DNA from: Azospirillum soli
GTDB taxonomy: Bacteria > Pseudomonadota > Alphaproteobacteria > Azospirillales > Azospirillaceae
NCBI RefSeq assembly: GCF_017876165.1
Contig: NZ_JAGINQ010000001.1
Coordinates: forward strand, 372,001 to 436,000
Direction of reading: 5' to 3'
DNA length: 64,000 nucleotides
The position numbers and the translations under genes were made by a program. The notes beneath the pieces were generated by a model. That model searched no databases. It was not told the DNA's origin and saw only the letters and a list, made by a program, of their open reading frames with translations. Positions within the stretch are counted from its first letter, which is position 1, and the number at the start of each line of letters is the position of its first letter. Below are positions 27,542 to 35,862 of this stretch, piece after piece.

Positions 27542-29383
27542 ATGTCCTTCTATCTCGTCCAGTTCCTGAGCGGCCTTGCGGCGGCGGCGACGCTGTTCCT
27601 GGTGTCGTCGGGGCTGACCATCGTGTTCGGCGTGACGCGGATCGTGAATTTCGCGCACGGCTCCTTCTACATGCTGGGTGCCTATCTGGGCTGGAGCCTG
27701 ATCGAGCGCTGGGGAACCACGCCGCTGGGCTTCTGGGGCGGTGTCGCGCTGGCCTCGCTGGCGGTCGGGGCGCTGGGCGCCCTGATGGAGGTCGGGCTGT
27801 TGCGCCGGCTCTACCGCTCGCCGGAGCTGTTCCAGCTGCTCGCCACCTTCGGCGTCGTGCTGGTGATCCAGGACGCGGCCTCCTACGCCTGGGGGTCGGA
27901 GGATCTGCTCGGACGCCGCGCGCCGGGGCTGAAGGGCTCGGTGGATATCCTCGACCAGCCTTTTCCTCTCTACGATCTCGTGCTGATCGCCCTGGGGCCG
28001 GTGGTGCTCGGCCTGTTGTGGCTGCTGTTCAACCGCACGCGCTGGGGCACGCTGGTCCGCGCCGCGACGCAAGACCGGGAGATGGCGGCGGCGCTGGGCG
28101 TCGATCCGGCCAAGCTGTTCACCGGCGTGCTGTTCCTGGGGTCGGCGCTGGCCGGGCTGGGCGGTGCCTTGCAGGTCCCGCGCGAGGCGGTGAACCTGCA
28201 CATGGACATGTCCATCGTGGTCGAGGCCTTCGTGGTGGTCGTGGTCGGCGGCATGGGAAGCCTGACCGGGGCCTTCGTCGCCTCGCTGCTGATCGGGCAG
28301 TTACAGGCCTTCGGCATCCTGGTCTTCCCGCAGATCACGCTGGTGCTCGTCTTCCTGTTCATGGCGGTGGTGCTGGTCATCCGCCCCTACGGCCTGCTCG
28401 GCCGCAAGGAGGAGGCGCCGCCCACGGCGGCCAGCCCCGGCCCGCCGCTGGTCCTGGCGACGGGACTGGTGCGCTGGGTCCCTGCCCTGCTCCTTCTTCT
28501 GCTGGCTCTGGTGCCGCTGGTGGCCGGCGACTACGCGCTGATCGTGCTGACCGAGGTGGTCATCCTGGCGCTGATGGCCGCCAGCCTGCATCTGCTGATC
28601 GGGCTCGGCGGGCTCGTCTCCTTCGGGCACGCGGCCTATTTCGGGCTGGGCGCCTATGGATCGGCGCTGCTGGTCAAGCATCTGGCGGCACCCATGCCGC
28701 TGGCGCTGGCGGCGGCCCCCGTCCTGGCCGGAGTCGGGGCGCTGATCGCCGGCTGGTTCTGCGTGCGGCGGTCGGGGCTGTATTTCGCCATGCTGACGCT
28801 GGCTTTCGCGCAGATTGCCTGGTCGGTGGCGTTTCAGTGGTACGGCTTCACCGGCGGTGACAACGGCATCCTCGGCGTCTGGCCGCCGGATTGGGCGGCG
28901 GGCAAGGCCGCCTATTATCTGCTGACGCTGGCGCTGGCCGGGGGAACGCTGTTCCTGCTGCGCCGGGCGGCCTTCGCGCCCTTCGGCTACACGCTGCGCG
29001 CCGGGCGCGACTCGGCGCTGCGGGCGGAGGCGGTGGGCATCGACGTGCGCCGGCACCAGTGGTACGCCTTCGCGCTGGCCGGGTCGGCGGCGGGGCTGGC
29101 CGGCGGGCTCTACGCCTTTTCCAAGGGCAGCGTGTTCCCGACGCTGATGGCCGTGCCGATGTCGGTGGACGCGCTGGTCATGGTGCTGATGGGCGGCATC
29201 CAGACGCTGAGCGGCCCGGTCGTGGGTGCTGCGCTGTTCCACCTGCTGGAGACCGAGGTGATGAGCCTGACCGAGTGGTGGCGTCTCGTCCTGGGCCTCG
29301 TCATCATCGTGCTGGTGCTGGCCTTCCCCAAGGGGGTGGCCGGCTTCGTCCGGGACCTGTGGATGCGGAGGAAGGAGGCATGA
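27542..29383 (+). CDS. Fused LivH-LivM branched-chain amino acid ABC permease
   Basis: 613 aa. The N-terminal half (about 1-285) is LivH-like, with GLTIVFGVTRIVNFAHGSFYMLGAY and the coupling motif GMGSLTGAFVASLLIGQLQAF. A linker (about 285-305) joins a LivM-like half with HLLIGLGGLVSFGHAAYFGLGAY and GIQTLSGPVVGAALFHLLE. The two are usually separate genes; here one chain supplies the whole inner-membrane channel with about 17-19 membrane segments. Its TGA overlaps the ATG of the next ATPase gene. Confidence 0.93.
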   Translation: MSFYLVQFLSGLAAAATLFLVSSGLTIVFGVTRIVNFAHGSFYMLGAYLGWSLIERWGTTPLGFWGGVALASLAVGALGALMEVGLLRRLYRSPELFQLLATFGVVLVIQDAASYAWGSEDLLGRRAPGLKGSVDILDQPFPLYDLVLIALGPVVLGLLWLLFNRTRWGTLVRAATQDREMAAALGVDPAKLFTGVLFLGSALAGLGGALQVPREAVNLHMDMSIVVEAFVVVVVGGMGSLTGAFVASLLIGQLQAFGILVFPQITLVLVFLFMAVVLVIRPYGLLGRKEEAPPTAASPGPPLVLATGLVRWVPALLLLLLALVPLVAGDYALIVLTEVVILALMAASLHLLIGLGGLVSFGHAAYFGLGAYGSALLVKHLAAPMPLALAAAPVLAGVGALIAGWFCVRRSGLYFAMLTLAFAQIAWSVAFQWYGFTGGDNGILGVWPPDWAAGKAAYYLLTLALAGGTLFLLRRAAFAPFGYTLRAGRDSALRAEAVGIDVRRHQWYAFALAGSAAGLAGGLYAFSKGSVFPTLMAVPMSVDALVMVLMGGIQTLSGPVVGAALFHLLETEVMSLTEWWRLVLGLVIIVLVLAFPKGVAGFVRDLWMRRKEA

Positions 29384-30123
29384 GCCGCCTCGTCGTCGAG
29401 AACCTGCAACGCTCCTTCGGCGGGGTGAAGGCGGTGCGCGGCGTGTCCTTCAGCCTCGCACAGGGAGAGGTTCTGGCGCTGATCGGCCCGAACGGGGCGG
29501 GCAAGACGACCTGCTTCAACCTGCTGAACGGACAGCTTCGCCCCGATTCGGGGACGGTGCGGCTGGACGGCGTGGACCTCGTCGGGCTGCCGCCCCGGCG
29601 CATCTGGCGGCTGGGCGTCGGACGCACCTTCCAGATCACCGCGACCTTCGCCTCCATGACCGTGCGCGAGAACGTGCAGATGGTCTTCCTGTCCTGCCGC
29701 CGGCGCCTGTTCGGCCTGTGGCAGCCGGCCGTTGGCTGCTTTCGCGACGAGGCCCAGAACCTGTTGGAGCGTGTCGGCATGGGCGCGCAGGCCGACCGGC
29801 CCTGCGGCGTGCTGGCCTATGGCGATCTTAAGCGGGTGGAACTTGCCATGGCGCTGGCCAGCGACCCGAAGATCCTGCTGATGGACGAGCCCACCGCCGG
29901 CATGGCCCCGGCGGAACGGCTGGAGCTGATGGCCCTGACCTCCGCCCTGGTGCGGGAGCGCGGGCTGGCCGTGCTGTTCACCGAGCATGACATGGATGTG
30001 GTGTTCGGTCACGCGACGCGGATCATCGTGCTCGACCGCGGCCAGTTGATCGCCGAGGGACCGCCCGAGGCTGTGCGCGCCGACGAACGCGTGCAGGCCG
30101 TCTATCTGGGGACCGCCGCATGA
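29380..30123 (+). CDS. Branched-chain amino acid ABC transporter ATPase (LivG-type)
   Basis: 247 aa. Walker A is GPNGAGKTT, and Walker B is KILLMDEPTAGM, which is the LivG-type 'TAGM'. The signature region is diverged (LAYGDLKRVELAMAL instead of LSGGQ), as is normal for LivG. An ATGA overlap with the permease (29380) and another with the next gene (30120) show tight coupling. It energises import from the cytoplasmic face. Confidence 0.93.
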   Translation: MSRLVVENLQRSFGGVKAVRGVSFSLAQGEVLALIGPNGAGKTTCFNLLNGQLRPDSGTVRLDGVDLVGLPPRRIWRLGVGRTFQITATFASMTVRENVQMVFLSCRRRLFGLWQPAVGCFRDEAQNLLERVGMGAQADRPCGVLAYGDLKRVELAMALASDPKILLMDEPTAGMAPAERLELMALTSALVRERGLAVLFTEHDMDVVFGHATRIIVLDRGQLIAEGPPEAVRADERVQAVYLGTAA

Positions 30124-30851
30124 GCCCCCAAACACCCAACACCGAACCTCTGTTGACCGTTCAGAACCTTCAGGCCTGGTACGGCCGCGCGCACATCCTG
30201 ATGGGCGTGGACCTGACCGTCGGCCGTGGCGAGGTGGTGGCGCTGATGGGCCGCAACGGCGCCGGCAAGACCACCACCATGAAGGCGGTCATGGGCCTGA
30301 TGGACACGCGCTCCGGCGGCGTGTCCTTCGACGGGCGCGATGTTTCCGCCCTGCCTCCGCACCGGATCGCGCGGCTGGGCCTCGGCTACGTGCCGGAGGA
30401 CCGGCGTGTCTTTACCGAACTGACCGTCGAAGAGAATTTGGAGGTCGGCCGCCAGCCGCCCCGCCCCGGCGCTCCCTCCTGGACGCCACAACGCCTCTAC
30501 ACGCTGTTTCCGAACCTCGCGGAGATGCGCGGCCGGCGCGGCGGGCGGATGAGCGGCGGCGAGCAGCAGATGCTGACGCTGGCCCGCACGCTGATGGGCA
30601 ACCCGTCGCTGCTGCTGCTCGATGAACCGTCGGAGGGGCTGGCCCCGCGCATCGTCCAGCAGATGGCCGAGGCGATTCGCGCGCTGAAGGCGGAGGGGCT
30701 GTCGGTGCTTGTGTCCGAACAGAACCTGTCCTTCGCCGCCGCCGTCGCCGACCGTGCCAGCGTCATCGAGAAGGGCCGCATCCGCTTTGACGGCCCCATG
30801 CAGGCCCTGCTGGAAGACGATACCGTGCGGCGACAATATCTCGCGGTGTGA
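30120..30851 (+). CDS. Branched-chain amino acid ABC transporter ATPase (LivF-type)
   Basis: 243 aa. It has Walker A GRNGAGKTT, signature MSGGEQQMLTLAR, Walker B LLLLDEPSEGLAP, and the LivF-type YVPEDRRVFTELTVEENL. It pairs with the LivG-type subunit to form the nucleotide-binding dimer. The start overlaps the previous stop by ATGA. Last gene of the importer operon. Confidence 0.93.
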   Translation: MSPQTPNTEPLLTVQNLQAWYGRAHILMGVDLTVGRGEVVALMGRNGAGKTTTMKAVMGLMDTRSGGVSFDGRDVSALPPHRIARLGLGYVPEDRRVFTELTVEENLEVGRQPPRPGAPSWTPQRLYTLFPNLAEMRGRRGGRMSGGEQQMLTLARTLMGNPSLLLLDEPSEGLAPRIVQQMAEAIRALKAEGLSVLVSEQNLSFAAAVADRASVIEKGRIRFDGPMQALLEDDTVRRQYLAV

Positions 30852-30910
30852 GCCGATTGCCGGACGCCGATTACCATGCCATCACGCTTCCTCAACCACA
30901 GGAGGAAACG

Positions 30911-31273
30911 ATGAGGGCGCTTTTTCTCGGAGCACTGATGATGACCGTCCTGACCTCCGCCGCGCAGGCCGACGCCCCCGGCGAGTTGCTGACCCCCGCC
31001 CAGATCGAGGCCGCCTGGGTCGGCAAGACCCTGAAGGCCCAGTCGCCGAAGGGGAAGAGCTACACGCTGAACTTCAAGGCGGACGGCAGCGCCGAGATCA
31101 GCGGCGATTTCCAGGACAAGGGGACGTGGCGCCTGTCGGACACCGGCTACTGCACCACCTGGCCCGGCATCCACGGCAAGGAAAACTGCTTCGCCGTGCG
31201 CAAGGCCGGCAACCAGTACACGACCATCGCCGCCGACGGGTCGGTGAACGCGACGATCACCGTCGCCGAGTAA
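30911..31273 (+). CDS. Small secreted protein of unknown function
   Basis: 120 aa from the ATG at 30911, directly preceded by the strong AGGAGGA site; the frame is open to 30848 but that start is not preferred. Signal peptide about 1-20 (ending AAQAD). The mature part reads like a small beta-sandwich (GKSYTLNFKADGSAEISGDF, GTWRLSDTGYCTTWPG), with two cysteines near the end that may form a disulfide. It recalls small DUF995-type periplasmic proteins, but I am not sure of the family. It is 59 bp past the livF stop. Confidence 0.75.
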   Translation: MRALFLGALMMTVLTSAAQADAPGELLTPAQIEAAWVGKTLKAQSPKGKSYTLNFKADGSAEISGDFQDKGTWRLSDTGYCTTWPGIHGKENCFAVRKAGNQYTTIAADGSVNATITVAE

Positions 31274-31276
31274 CCC

Positions 31277-31522
31277 TCACGCCAGCATGTCGAGCAGACG
31301 GTTCGTGTTCTCCTGGGCCGTCTGCATCACCTTGGCGTTGGCGGCGAAGTCCATCTGCGCCGAGGTGACGCTGACCACCACCGCCGGGTTGAGGTTGCCG
31401 GCAGCCAGCTGGCTGGCGGCGTCCTGAACGCGCGCCTGCGCGTCCGCCATGCCCTCCAGCGCGTTGGCTTGCGGCTGCGCCAGCATTGGAATGCTCGGGG
31501 CGCCGGTCGGGCTGATGTCCAT
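31277..31522 (-). CDS. Small protein with flagellar-rod-like C-terminal motif
   Basis: 81 aa, preceded by GAGGAG. The C-terminal segment SAQMDFAANAKVMQTAQENT resembles the C-terminal helices of FlgC/FlgE-type axial proteins and short YjfB-like 'putative motility' proteins. The N-terminus is Pro/Ala-rich with no signal peptide, as expected for type III exported axial proteins. No flagellar gene is adjacent, so the function is tentative. It converges on the secreted-protein gene with a 3-bp gap. Confidence 0.65.
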   Translation of the reverse strand: MDISPTGAPSIPMLAQPQANALEGMADAQARVQDAASQLAAGNLNPAVVVSVTSAQMDFAANAKVMQTAQENTNRLLDMLA

Positions 31523-31584
31523 GGCGGGGACTCCTCATGTCGGTCCCGCCGAGGCTACACCCGATCCGGTAAAGCTTCGATGAA

Positions 31585-32433
31585 TTACGAATCCGCCAGC
31601 CAGTCGGCCAGACGTTCCAGAAAGGCCGCCGTCTCGGCCGGATCCTTCAGGCTCCAACCGGCGGCGGTGGCGCTCGGCGGGTCCATCACCCGGATGCCGA
31701 TTCCCCGACCCGCCCCCTCACGTGCAGCCAGGGCGCGGAAGGCGTCCTCGTCGGTTTCGTCGTCGCCGATGTAGAGCGGCGCCGTGTCCGGCCCGGCCAG
31801 CCCCAACGCGTCGAGCAGGGCCAGCACCGCGCGCCCCTTGTCCCAGGGCAGGTTCGGGCGCAGTTCGTGAATTTCCTTGCCGCCGGTGACGCGAAGCTGC
31901 CCATGGTCGGCGGCCACGTTGCGCACCGCCTCGGCCACGGTGGGCTTGTCCGCCGGAGCCGCCTGACGGGTGTGCACGGCGATGGCAAATCGTTTGCGCT
32001 CCACCAGCACGCCGGAAAGGCCGGACAGGCGGGCCTTCAGCTCGGACTCGGCGCCGCCCAGCTCGTTCAGATATTCCAGGCCGATCTGGGTGCGCAGGCT
32101 GGGGCCGCGAATGTCGAAGCCGTGGCTGCCGGCGTAAACCAGTTCGTCCAGCCCGACATGGCGCGCCACGTCGTCCAGGTCACGGCCGCTGACCACCGCC
32201 ACCGGGCACAGAGCCGCCAGCCGCCGGATCGCCGCACGGACGGACTCGTCCAGAACGGCAAGGTCCGGCCGCTCCACGATGGGGGTCAGGGTTCCGTCAT
32301 AGTCGAGGAAGACGGCCGGATGCCGGTCGCCCAGGAGTGCGGCGAAGTCGTCGAAATCCGCGAGTGCGGACGGTTTCTCCGTCCTTTCGTTCGTTATCGG
32401 CTCAGCCACGGTACCGGTCTCCAACGCTTTCAT
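31585..32433 (-). CDS. otsB: Trehalose-6-phosphate phosphatase
   Basis: 282 aa from the ATG at 32433 (MKALETGTV); an upstream in-frame start at 32451 cannot be excluded. HAD-superfamily motifs are clear: VFLDYDGTLTPI (nucleophile and acid/base Asp), VVSGRDLDDV, the substrate-binding segment, and YIGDDETDEDAF (metal-binding aspartates). It removes phosphate from trehalose-6-phosphate to give trehalose, an osmoprotectant. otsA is not in the window. Confidence 0.92.
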   Translation of the reverse strand: MKALETGTVAEPITNERTEKPSALADFDDFAALLGDRHPAVFLDYDGTLTPIVERPDLAVLDESVRAAIRRLAALCPVAVVSGRDLDDVARHVGLDELVYAGSHGFDIRGPSLRTQIGLEYLNELGGAESELKARLSGLSGVLVERKRFAIAVHTRQAAPADKPTVAEAVRNVAADHGQLRVTGGKEIHELRPNLPWDKGRAVLALLDALGLAGPDTAPLYIGDDETDEDAFRALAAREGAGRGIGIRVMDPPSATAAGWSLKDPAETAAFLERLADWLADS

Positions 32434-32561
32434 TCGTACAGTTACGAACAACGGGCCGGGCCGTCTGCGGGTCCGAGCAGTCTACCGAAAGAAGTTGTGG
32501 CTGCCGCGCAACAGTACACCCCAAAAAGCTTCGACCCCACGAGGGGGCCGTCGCTTGGGGG

Positions 32562-32589
32562 TTGCACGCCCCTAAGATTTTGTTAATTT
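32562..32589 (+). promoter_or_regulatory. Candidate sigma-70-type promoter for a small RNA
   Basis: TTGCAC (32562-32567) is followed after 16 nt by TAATTT (32584-32589) in an AT-rich patch, giving a start near 32596. No coding gene begins until 32844, and a strong terminator lies at 32648-32673. Confidence 0.4.
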
Positions 32590-32595
32590 TGCAGT

Positions 32596-32673
32596 GCAGC
32601 AAGCGATTGCTGCTTCGCCCTTCTTGGGCGTTTCCTCCCTAAACTCAGGCCGCTGTTTTCAGCGGCCTTTTTT
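32596..32673 (+). ncRNA. Candidate small RNA with anti-Shine-Dalgarno motif (or nagA leader)
   Basis: About 78 nt with no ORF. It contains a 7-bp hairpin GCAGCAA-GCGA-TTGCTGC (32596-32613, GNRA-type loop), a second stem GCCC/GGGC (32617-32629), then an unpaired stretch with TTCCTCCC (32632-32639), and finally an intrinsic terminator. The layout matches the candidate at 62056-62151. Alternatively it is an attenuator leader of nagA, which begins 170 bp downstream. Confidence 0.5.
32648..32673 (+). terminator. Intrinsic terminator with no upstream gene on its strand
   Basis: GGCCGCT (32648-32654) and AGCGGCC (32661-32667) form a perfect stem, followed by TTTTTT (32668-32673). The nearest upstream gene, otsB, is on the other strand, so it must end an untranslated RNA or attenuate nagA. 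Confidence 0.8.
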
Positions 32674-32843
32674 CTGCCAGAAACCCGTTACCTCTGGCAA
32701 TCCCTGACGAAGGACATACCTCTTCAGCGTCTCCCACTATCTCCTTGGCGGAAGGCGGGGAGCACCCGGCGCTTTGCCTTGCGTACAAGGCCCGTTTGGC
32801 GCTTAAGCTGCCCGCCCATAGCTTCCGGTCGGGGAACAAGTCC

Positions 32844-33980
32844 TTGAAAGCGCTGGTCAACGCGACGATTCACACCGGCGAAGCGGTGCTGCCCGAGGCG
32901 GCCGTGCTGATCGACGGCGGCACCATTCTGGACGTGGTGGCGCGCGGCGACGTGCCCGCTGACGCCGAAACGCTCGACCTCGGCGGCGGGGTGCTGGCGC
33001 CCGGTTTCATCGATCTTCAGGTCAACGGGGGCGGCGGAGCCCTTTTCAACGATTCGCCGGACGTGACGACGCTGCGCCGCATTGCCGAGGCGCACCGGCG
33101 CTTCGGCACCACCGGGCTGTTGCCGACCTTCATCACCGACGACGCGCAAAAGCGCACCGCCGCCGTGGACGCTGTCCGCGCCGCGATGGCCGAGAGCGTG
33201 CCCGGCGTGCTGGGCATTCATCTGGAAGGCCCGCACATCACCGCCGAGCGGCGCGGCGTCCACGACGCCCGCTTCATCGCGCCGCCCAACACCGCCGACC
33301 TCGCCCTGCTGAACGGGTTGGCCGGGTTGCCGTCGCTGGTCACCCTCGCCCCCGAGACCGTCGCGCCCGATTCGATCCGCGCGCTGGCGGAGGCCGGGAT
33401 CCGCGTCGCCGCCGGCCACACCGCCGCCAGCTGGGCGCAGGCCAAGGCGGGCTTCGCGGCGGGGATCAGCGGCGTCACCCACCTGTTCAACGCCATGAGC
33501 CAGTTGGGCTCGCGTGAGCCGGGAATGGTCGGCGCCGCGCTGGAGGACGATTCGGTCTGGTGCGGCATCATCGTGGACGGGCATCACGTGCACGACGCGT
33601 CGGTGCGGCTGGCCTGGAAGGCGAAGGCGCGCGGCAAGCTGTTCCTGGTCACCGACGCCATGCCGCCAGTTGGGGCCGAAGGCGGCTTCCAACTGTACGG
33701 CCAGACCATCCGGGTGGAAGGCGGGCGTTGCGTCACCGCCAATGGCACGCTGGCCGGCTCCGCGCTCGACATGGCGACGGCGGTGCGCAACTGCGTCACT
33801 CGGATCGGCGTTCCGCTGGATGAGGCGCTGCGCATGGCCTCCGCCTATCCGGCGGACTTCATGGGCTTTTCCGAAACACGCGGGCGCATCCGGCCGGGGC
33901 TGGCCGCCGACCTCGTGCATCTGGACGATGGGCTGGCGGTCCGCGCCACCTGGATCGCCGGAAAAATGGCAGTCCTGTAA
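32844..33980 (+). CDS. nagA: N-acetylglucosamine-6-phosphate deacetylase
   Basis: 378 aa from a TTG at 32844 preceded by GGGGA; the frame is open to 32745 but that part is not NagA-like. This amidohydrolase converts GlcNAc-6-P to glucosamine-6-P and acetate. Signatures are GFIDLQVNGGGG, HLEGPHI (metal Glu), AGHTAASWAQA (His), THLFNAMSQLGSREPG (His) and LVTDAMPPVG (catalytic Asp). It lies 770 bp from a ROK-family sugar kinase on the opposite strand, which would supply its substrate if that kinase acts on GlcNAc. Confidence 0.93.
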   Translation: MKALVNATIHTGEAVLPEAAVLIDGGTILDVVARGDVPADAETLDLGGGVLAPGFIDLQVNGGGGALFNDSPDVTTLRRIAEAHRRFGTTGLLPTFITDDAQKRTAAVDAVRAAMAESVPGVLGIHLEGPHITAERRGVHDARFIAPPNTADLALLNGLAGLPSLVTLAPETVAPDSIRALAEAGIRVAAGHTAASWAQAKAGFAAGISGVTHLFNAMSQLGSREPGMVGAALEDDSVWCGIIVDGHHVHDASVRLAWKAKARGKLFLVTDAMPPVGAEGGFQLYGQTIRVEGGRCVTANGTLAGSALDMATAVRNCVTRIGVPLDEALRMASAYPADFMGFSETRGRIRPGLAADLVHLDDGLAVRATWIAGKMAVL

Positions 33981-34049
33981 ACAGAATCGCTGCACGCGCG
34001 CGCAAAACTGTCGTATAGAGGCGTCCGACCCTGGATCGAGGAGAGTCCC

Positions 34050-34112
34050 ATGGACATCGCGCTGATGGTTGCCGCCCTCGTGTTCTTCTTCTGGCAGACC
34101 ATTTCCGAGTGA
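34050..34112 (+). CDS. Predicted 20-aa single-pass membrane microprotein
   Basis: An ATG at 34050 follows GAGGAGAG at a good distance and opens a 20-codon frame ending in TGA. The peptide is one hydrophobic helix (ALMVAALVFFFW) flanked by an acidic N-terminus (MDI) and a polar QTISE tail, like the short membrane proteins that modulate larger complexes. A TATAGA hexamer lies 30 nt upstream and a 15-bp terminator follows 34 nt after the stop, so it looks like its own transcription unit. Confidence 0.5.
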   Translation: MDIALMVAALVFFFWQTISE

Positions 34113-34145
34113 TCGGTCCCAGAACACGATAAGGTACGACAACGC

Positions 34146-34180
34146 CGAAAGGGCGGCTCCCGACCGGAGCCGCCCTTTCG
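34146..34180 (+). terminator. Strong hairpin after the microprotein frame
   Basis: CGAAAGGGCGGCTCC (34146-34160) and its exact complement at 34166-34180 form a 15-bp stem with loop CGACC. The U tract after it is weak (CGTTTCGG). It also lies just beyond the stop of the minus-strand gene at 34224 and may serve both sides. Confidence 0.7.
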
Positions 34181-34223
34181 CGTTTCGGCGTTTCAGCACT
34201 GTCGCTTCGGTGCTGTCGGGGGC

Positions 34224-34553
34224 TTACTCGGCCGCCGCCGGGAAATCGGGCTGTAGACGTTCCAACCGCGCGTGCGCCGCCGCGATCAGCCGAAGCGTTT
34301 CCATGATGGAGCCGATGGCCTCGTGCAGGTCGGCCTGCCCATCGGGCGACGGAATGGCGGACAGGGCGGTTTCAAGCTCGTCCGTCGCGTCCTGAAGCCG
34401 CGCGCAGGCCTGCTCCAGATGCCGTGCCGTGCTGGCGGCACTTGCAGAACGCGCACGGGGCGAAACGCCCATACCCAGATATGCATTACGATTTGCAAAA
34501 TGCAACGACGCCGTGTTCGTCCCGGCGCGCACCCCAATCTTTCTGCGAATCAT
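34224..34553 (-). CDS. Small helical protein of unknown function
   Basis: 109 aa from the ATG at 34553, preceded by GGAG (ACGGAGCAGGGCC). The N-terminal 40 residues are basic. The rest (about 45-109) is predicted strongly helical, with regular hydrophobic spacing (ARHLEQACARLQDATDELETAL, SIMETLRLIAAAHARLERL), suggesting a coiled coil or four-helix bundle. No signal peptide. Not a recognised family. Confidence 0.6.
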   Translation of the reverse strand: MIRRKIGVRAGTNTASLHFANRNAYLGMGVSPRARSASAASTARHLEQACARLQDATDELETALSAIPSPDGQADLHEAIGSIMETLRLIAAAHARLERLQPDFPAAAE

Positions 34554-34746
34554 GGCCCTGCTCCGTGTTGATTGATAACAACCGGAGCAAGAGCCGCGCC
34601 AATTCATTGCAACACCCCAAAGCGAATTAGCATTCGCTTTGGATTCATATGGCCTCATTCGCCGGCCGGGCTTCGGCCGCCAATGTCCAAACAGAAGGCT
34701 GGCGGCCGGGACCGCCGTCGCGGTCCAAAGCGGATCGAAATCCGCT

Positions 34747-35652
34747 TCAGCGGGCGCCCGGCGGCCACAGCCACGCCGCGCCGCGCATGCCGCTTTCCGC
34801 CCCATGCCGGGCACGGACGAAGCGCGTGCGCGGCGCCGGACTGAGCGCCCAGTTTCCCCACAGGGCCGGCACCGCCTCATACAGGCCCGGCAGGTTCGAA
34901 AGCCCACCACCCACCACGATGGCGTCGGGGTCCAGCAGGTTGATCACCGCCGCCAGCGCGCGGGCCAGCGCGTCGGCGTGATGGGCGAGCGTAGCGGCGG
35001 CTCTCACGTCGCCCTCCAGCGCCCGCGCGGCGATCTCGGGCGAGGTCAGCGGTTCGCCCGTACGCCGCGCGTGCAGCCGGGCGAGTCCCGCCCCGCACAG
35101 CAGCGTCTCGATGCAGCCGTCCCGACCGCAGCCGCAACGCTCCGGCGGGCCGTCCTCGTCCCGGTGCCACGGCAGCGGCGTGTGCCCCCATTCCCCGGCC
35201 AGCGCGTTGGCGCCCGGCAGGATGCGGCGGTCCACGACGATGCCGCCGCCGACGCCGGTGCCCAGGATAATCCCGAACACGACGCCAGCCCCAGCCGCAG
35301 CGCCGTCCACCGCCTCCGACAGCACGAAGCAGTTGGCGTCGTTGGCAATCCGCACCGGCCGCCCCAGCTTGCTGGCGAGGTCATCGGCGAAGGCGCGCCC
35401 GTCCAGCCAGGGCAGGTTCACCGCCCGCACCGTTCCCGCCGCCGCGTCCACGATGCCCGGCAAGCTGACGCCCACGGTGGCACCCGCGACGCCTGCCTGC
35501 CTCTCCAGCGTAGCGACCGTGTCGGCCAGCGCCCTCAGCGTCCCGTCATAGTCGCGCGGCGTGTCGGCACGGTGGCGCGCCCGCTCGCCCCCACCCTGAT
35601 CGAGGAGGGTCGCGGCGATCTTCGTGCCGCCGAGATCGATGCCGATGCGCAT
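34747..35652 (-). CDS. ROK-family sugar kinase (N-acetylglucosamine kinase or fructokinase)
   Basis: 301 aa from the ATG at 35652 (MRIGIDLGGTKIAA). ROK features are the phosphate-binding DLGGTK, the catalytic region NDANCFVLSEA, GTGVGGGIVVD, and the zinc site made of GEWGHTPLP plus CGCGRDGC. It phosphorylates a hexose in the cytoplasm. The neighbouring nagA suggests GlcNAc as substrate (NagK role), but fructose or glucose cannot be excluded from sequence alone. Confidence 0.88.
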   Translation of the reverse strand: MRIGIDLGGTKIAATLLDQGGGERARHRADTPRDYDGTLRALADTVATLERQAGVAGATVGVSLPGIVDAAAGTVRAVNLPWLDGRAFADDLASKLGRPVRIANDANCFVLSEAVDGAAAGAGVVFGIILGTGVGGGIVVDRRILPGANALAGEWGHTPLPWHRDEDGPPERCGCGRDGCIETLLCGAGLARLHARRTGEPLTSPEIAARALEGDVRAAATLAHHADALARALAAVINLLDPDAIVVGGGLSNLPGLYEAVPALWGNWALSPAPRTRFVRARHGAESGMRGAAWLWPPGAR

Positions 35653-35862
35653 GGAACGTCCGTGCTGTAGGCCCAAGGGAGGAAGCCAGAGGCAATGGGG
35701 TGGCAACCCTATACCGCAGCGAAGGCGCCGGGCCAGTCCCACCGTTGAGTCAGACTTCCCCATAAGAGGGTTCGGCACCGCCCTTTGCACCCTCGCGTGG
35801 CGGCGGCGCGCCGCTAGAGTCAAGGATCATGCCCGCCCCCTCAACGGCTCGCGCGATATCTC

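Noticed and set aside
32596..32673. tmRNA or 6S RNA as an explanation for the gene-free unit before nagA
   Set aside because: There is no tRNA-like acceptor/T-arm or tag reading frame, and no long central bubble flanked by extended stems; the unit is too short for either.
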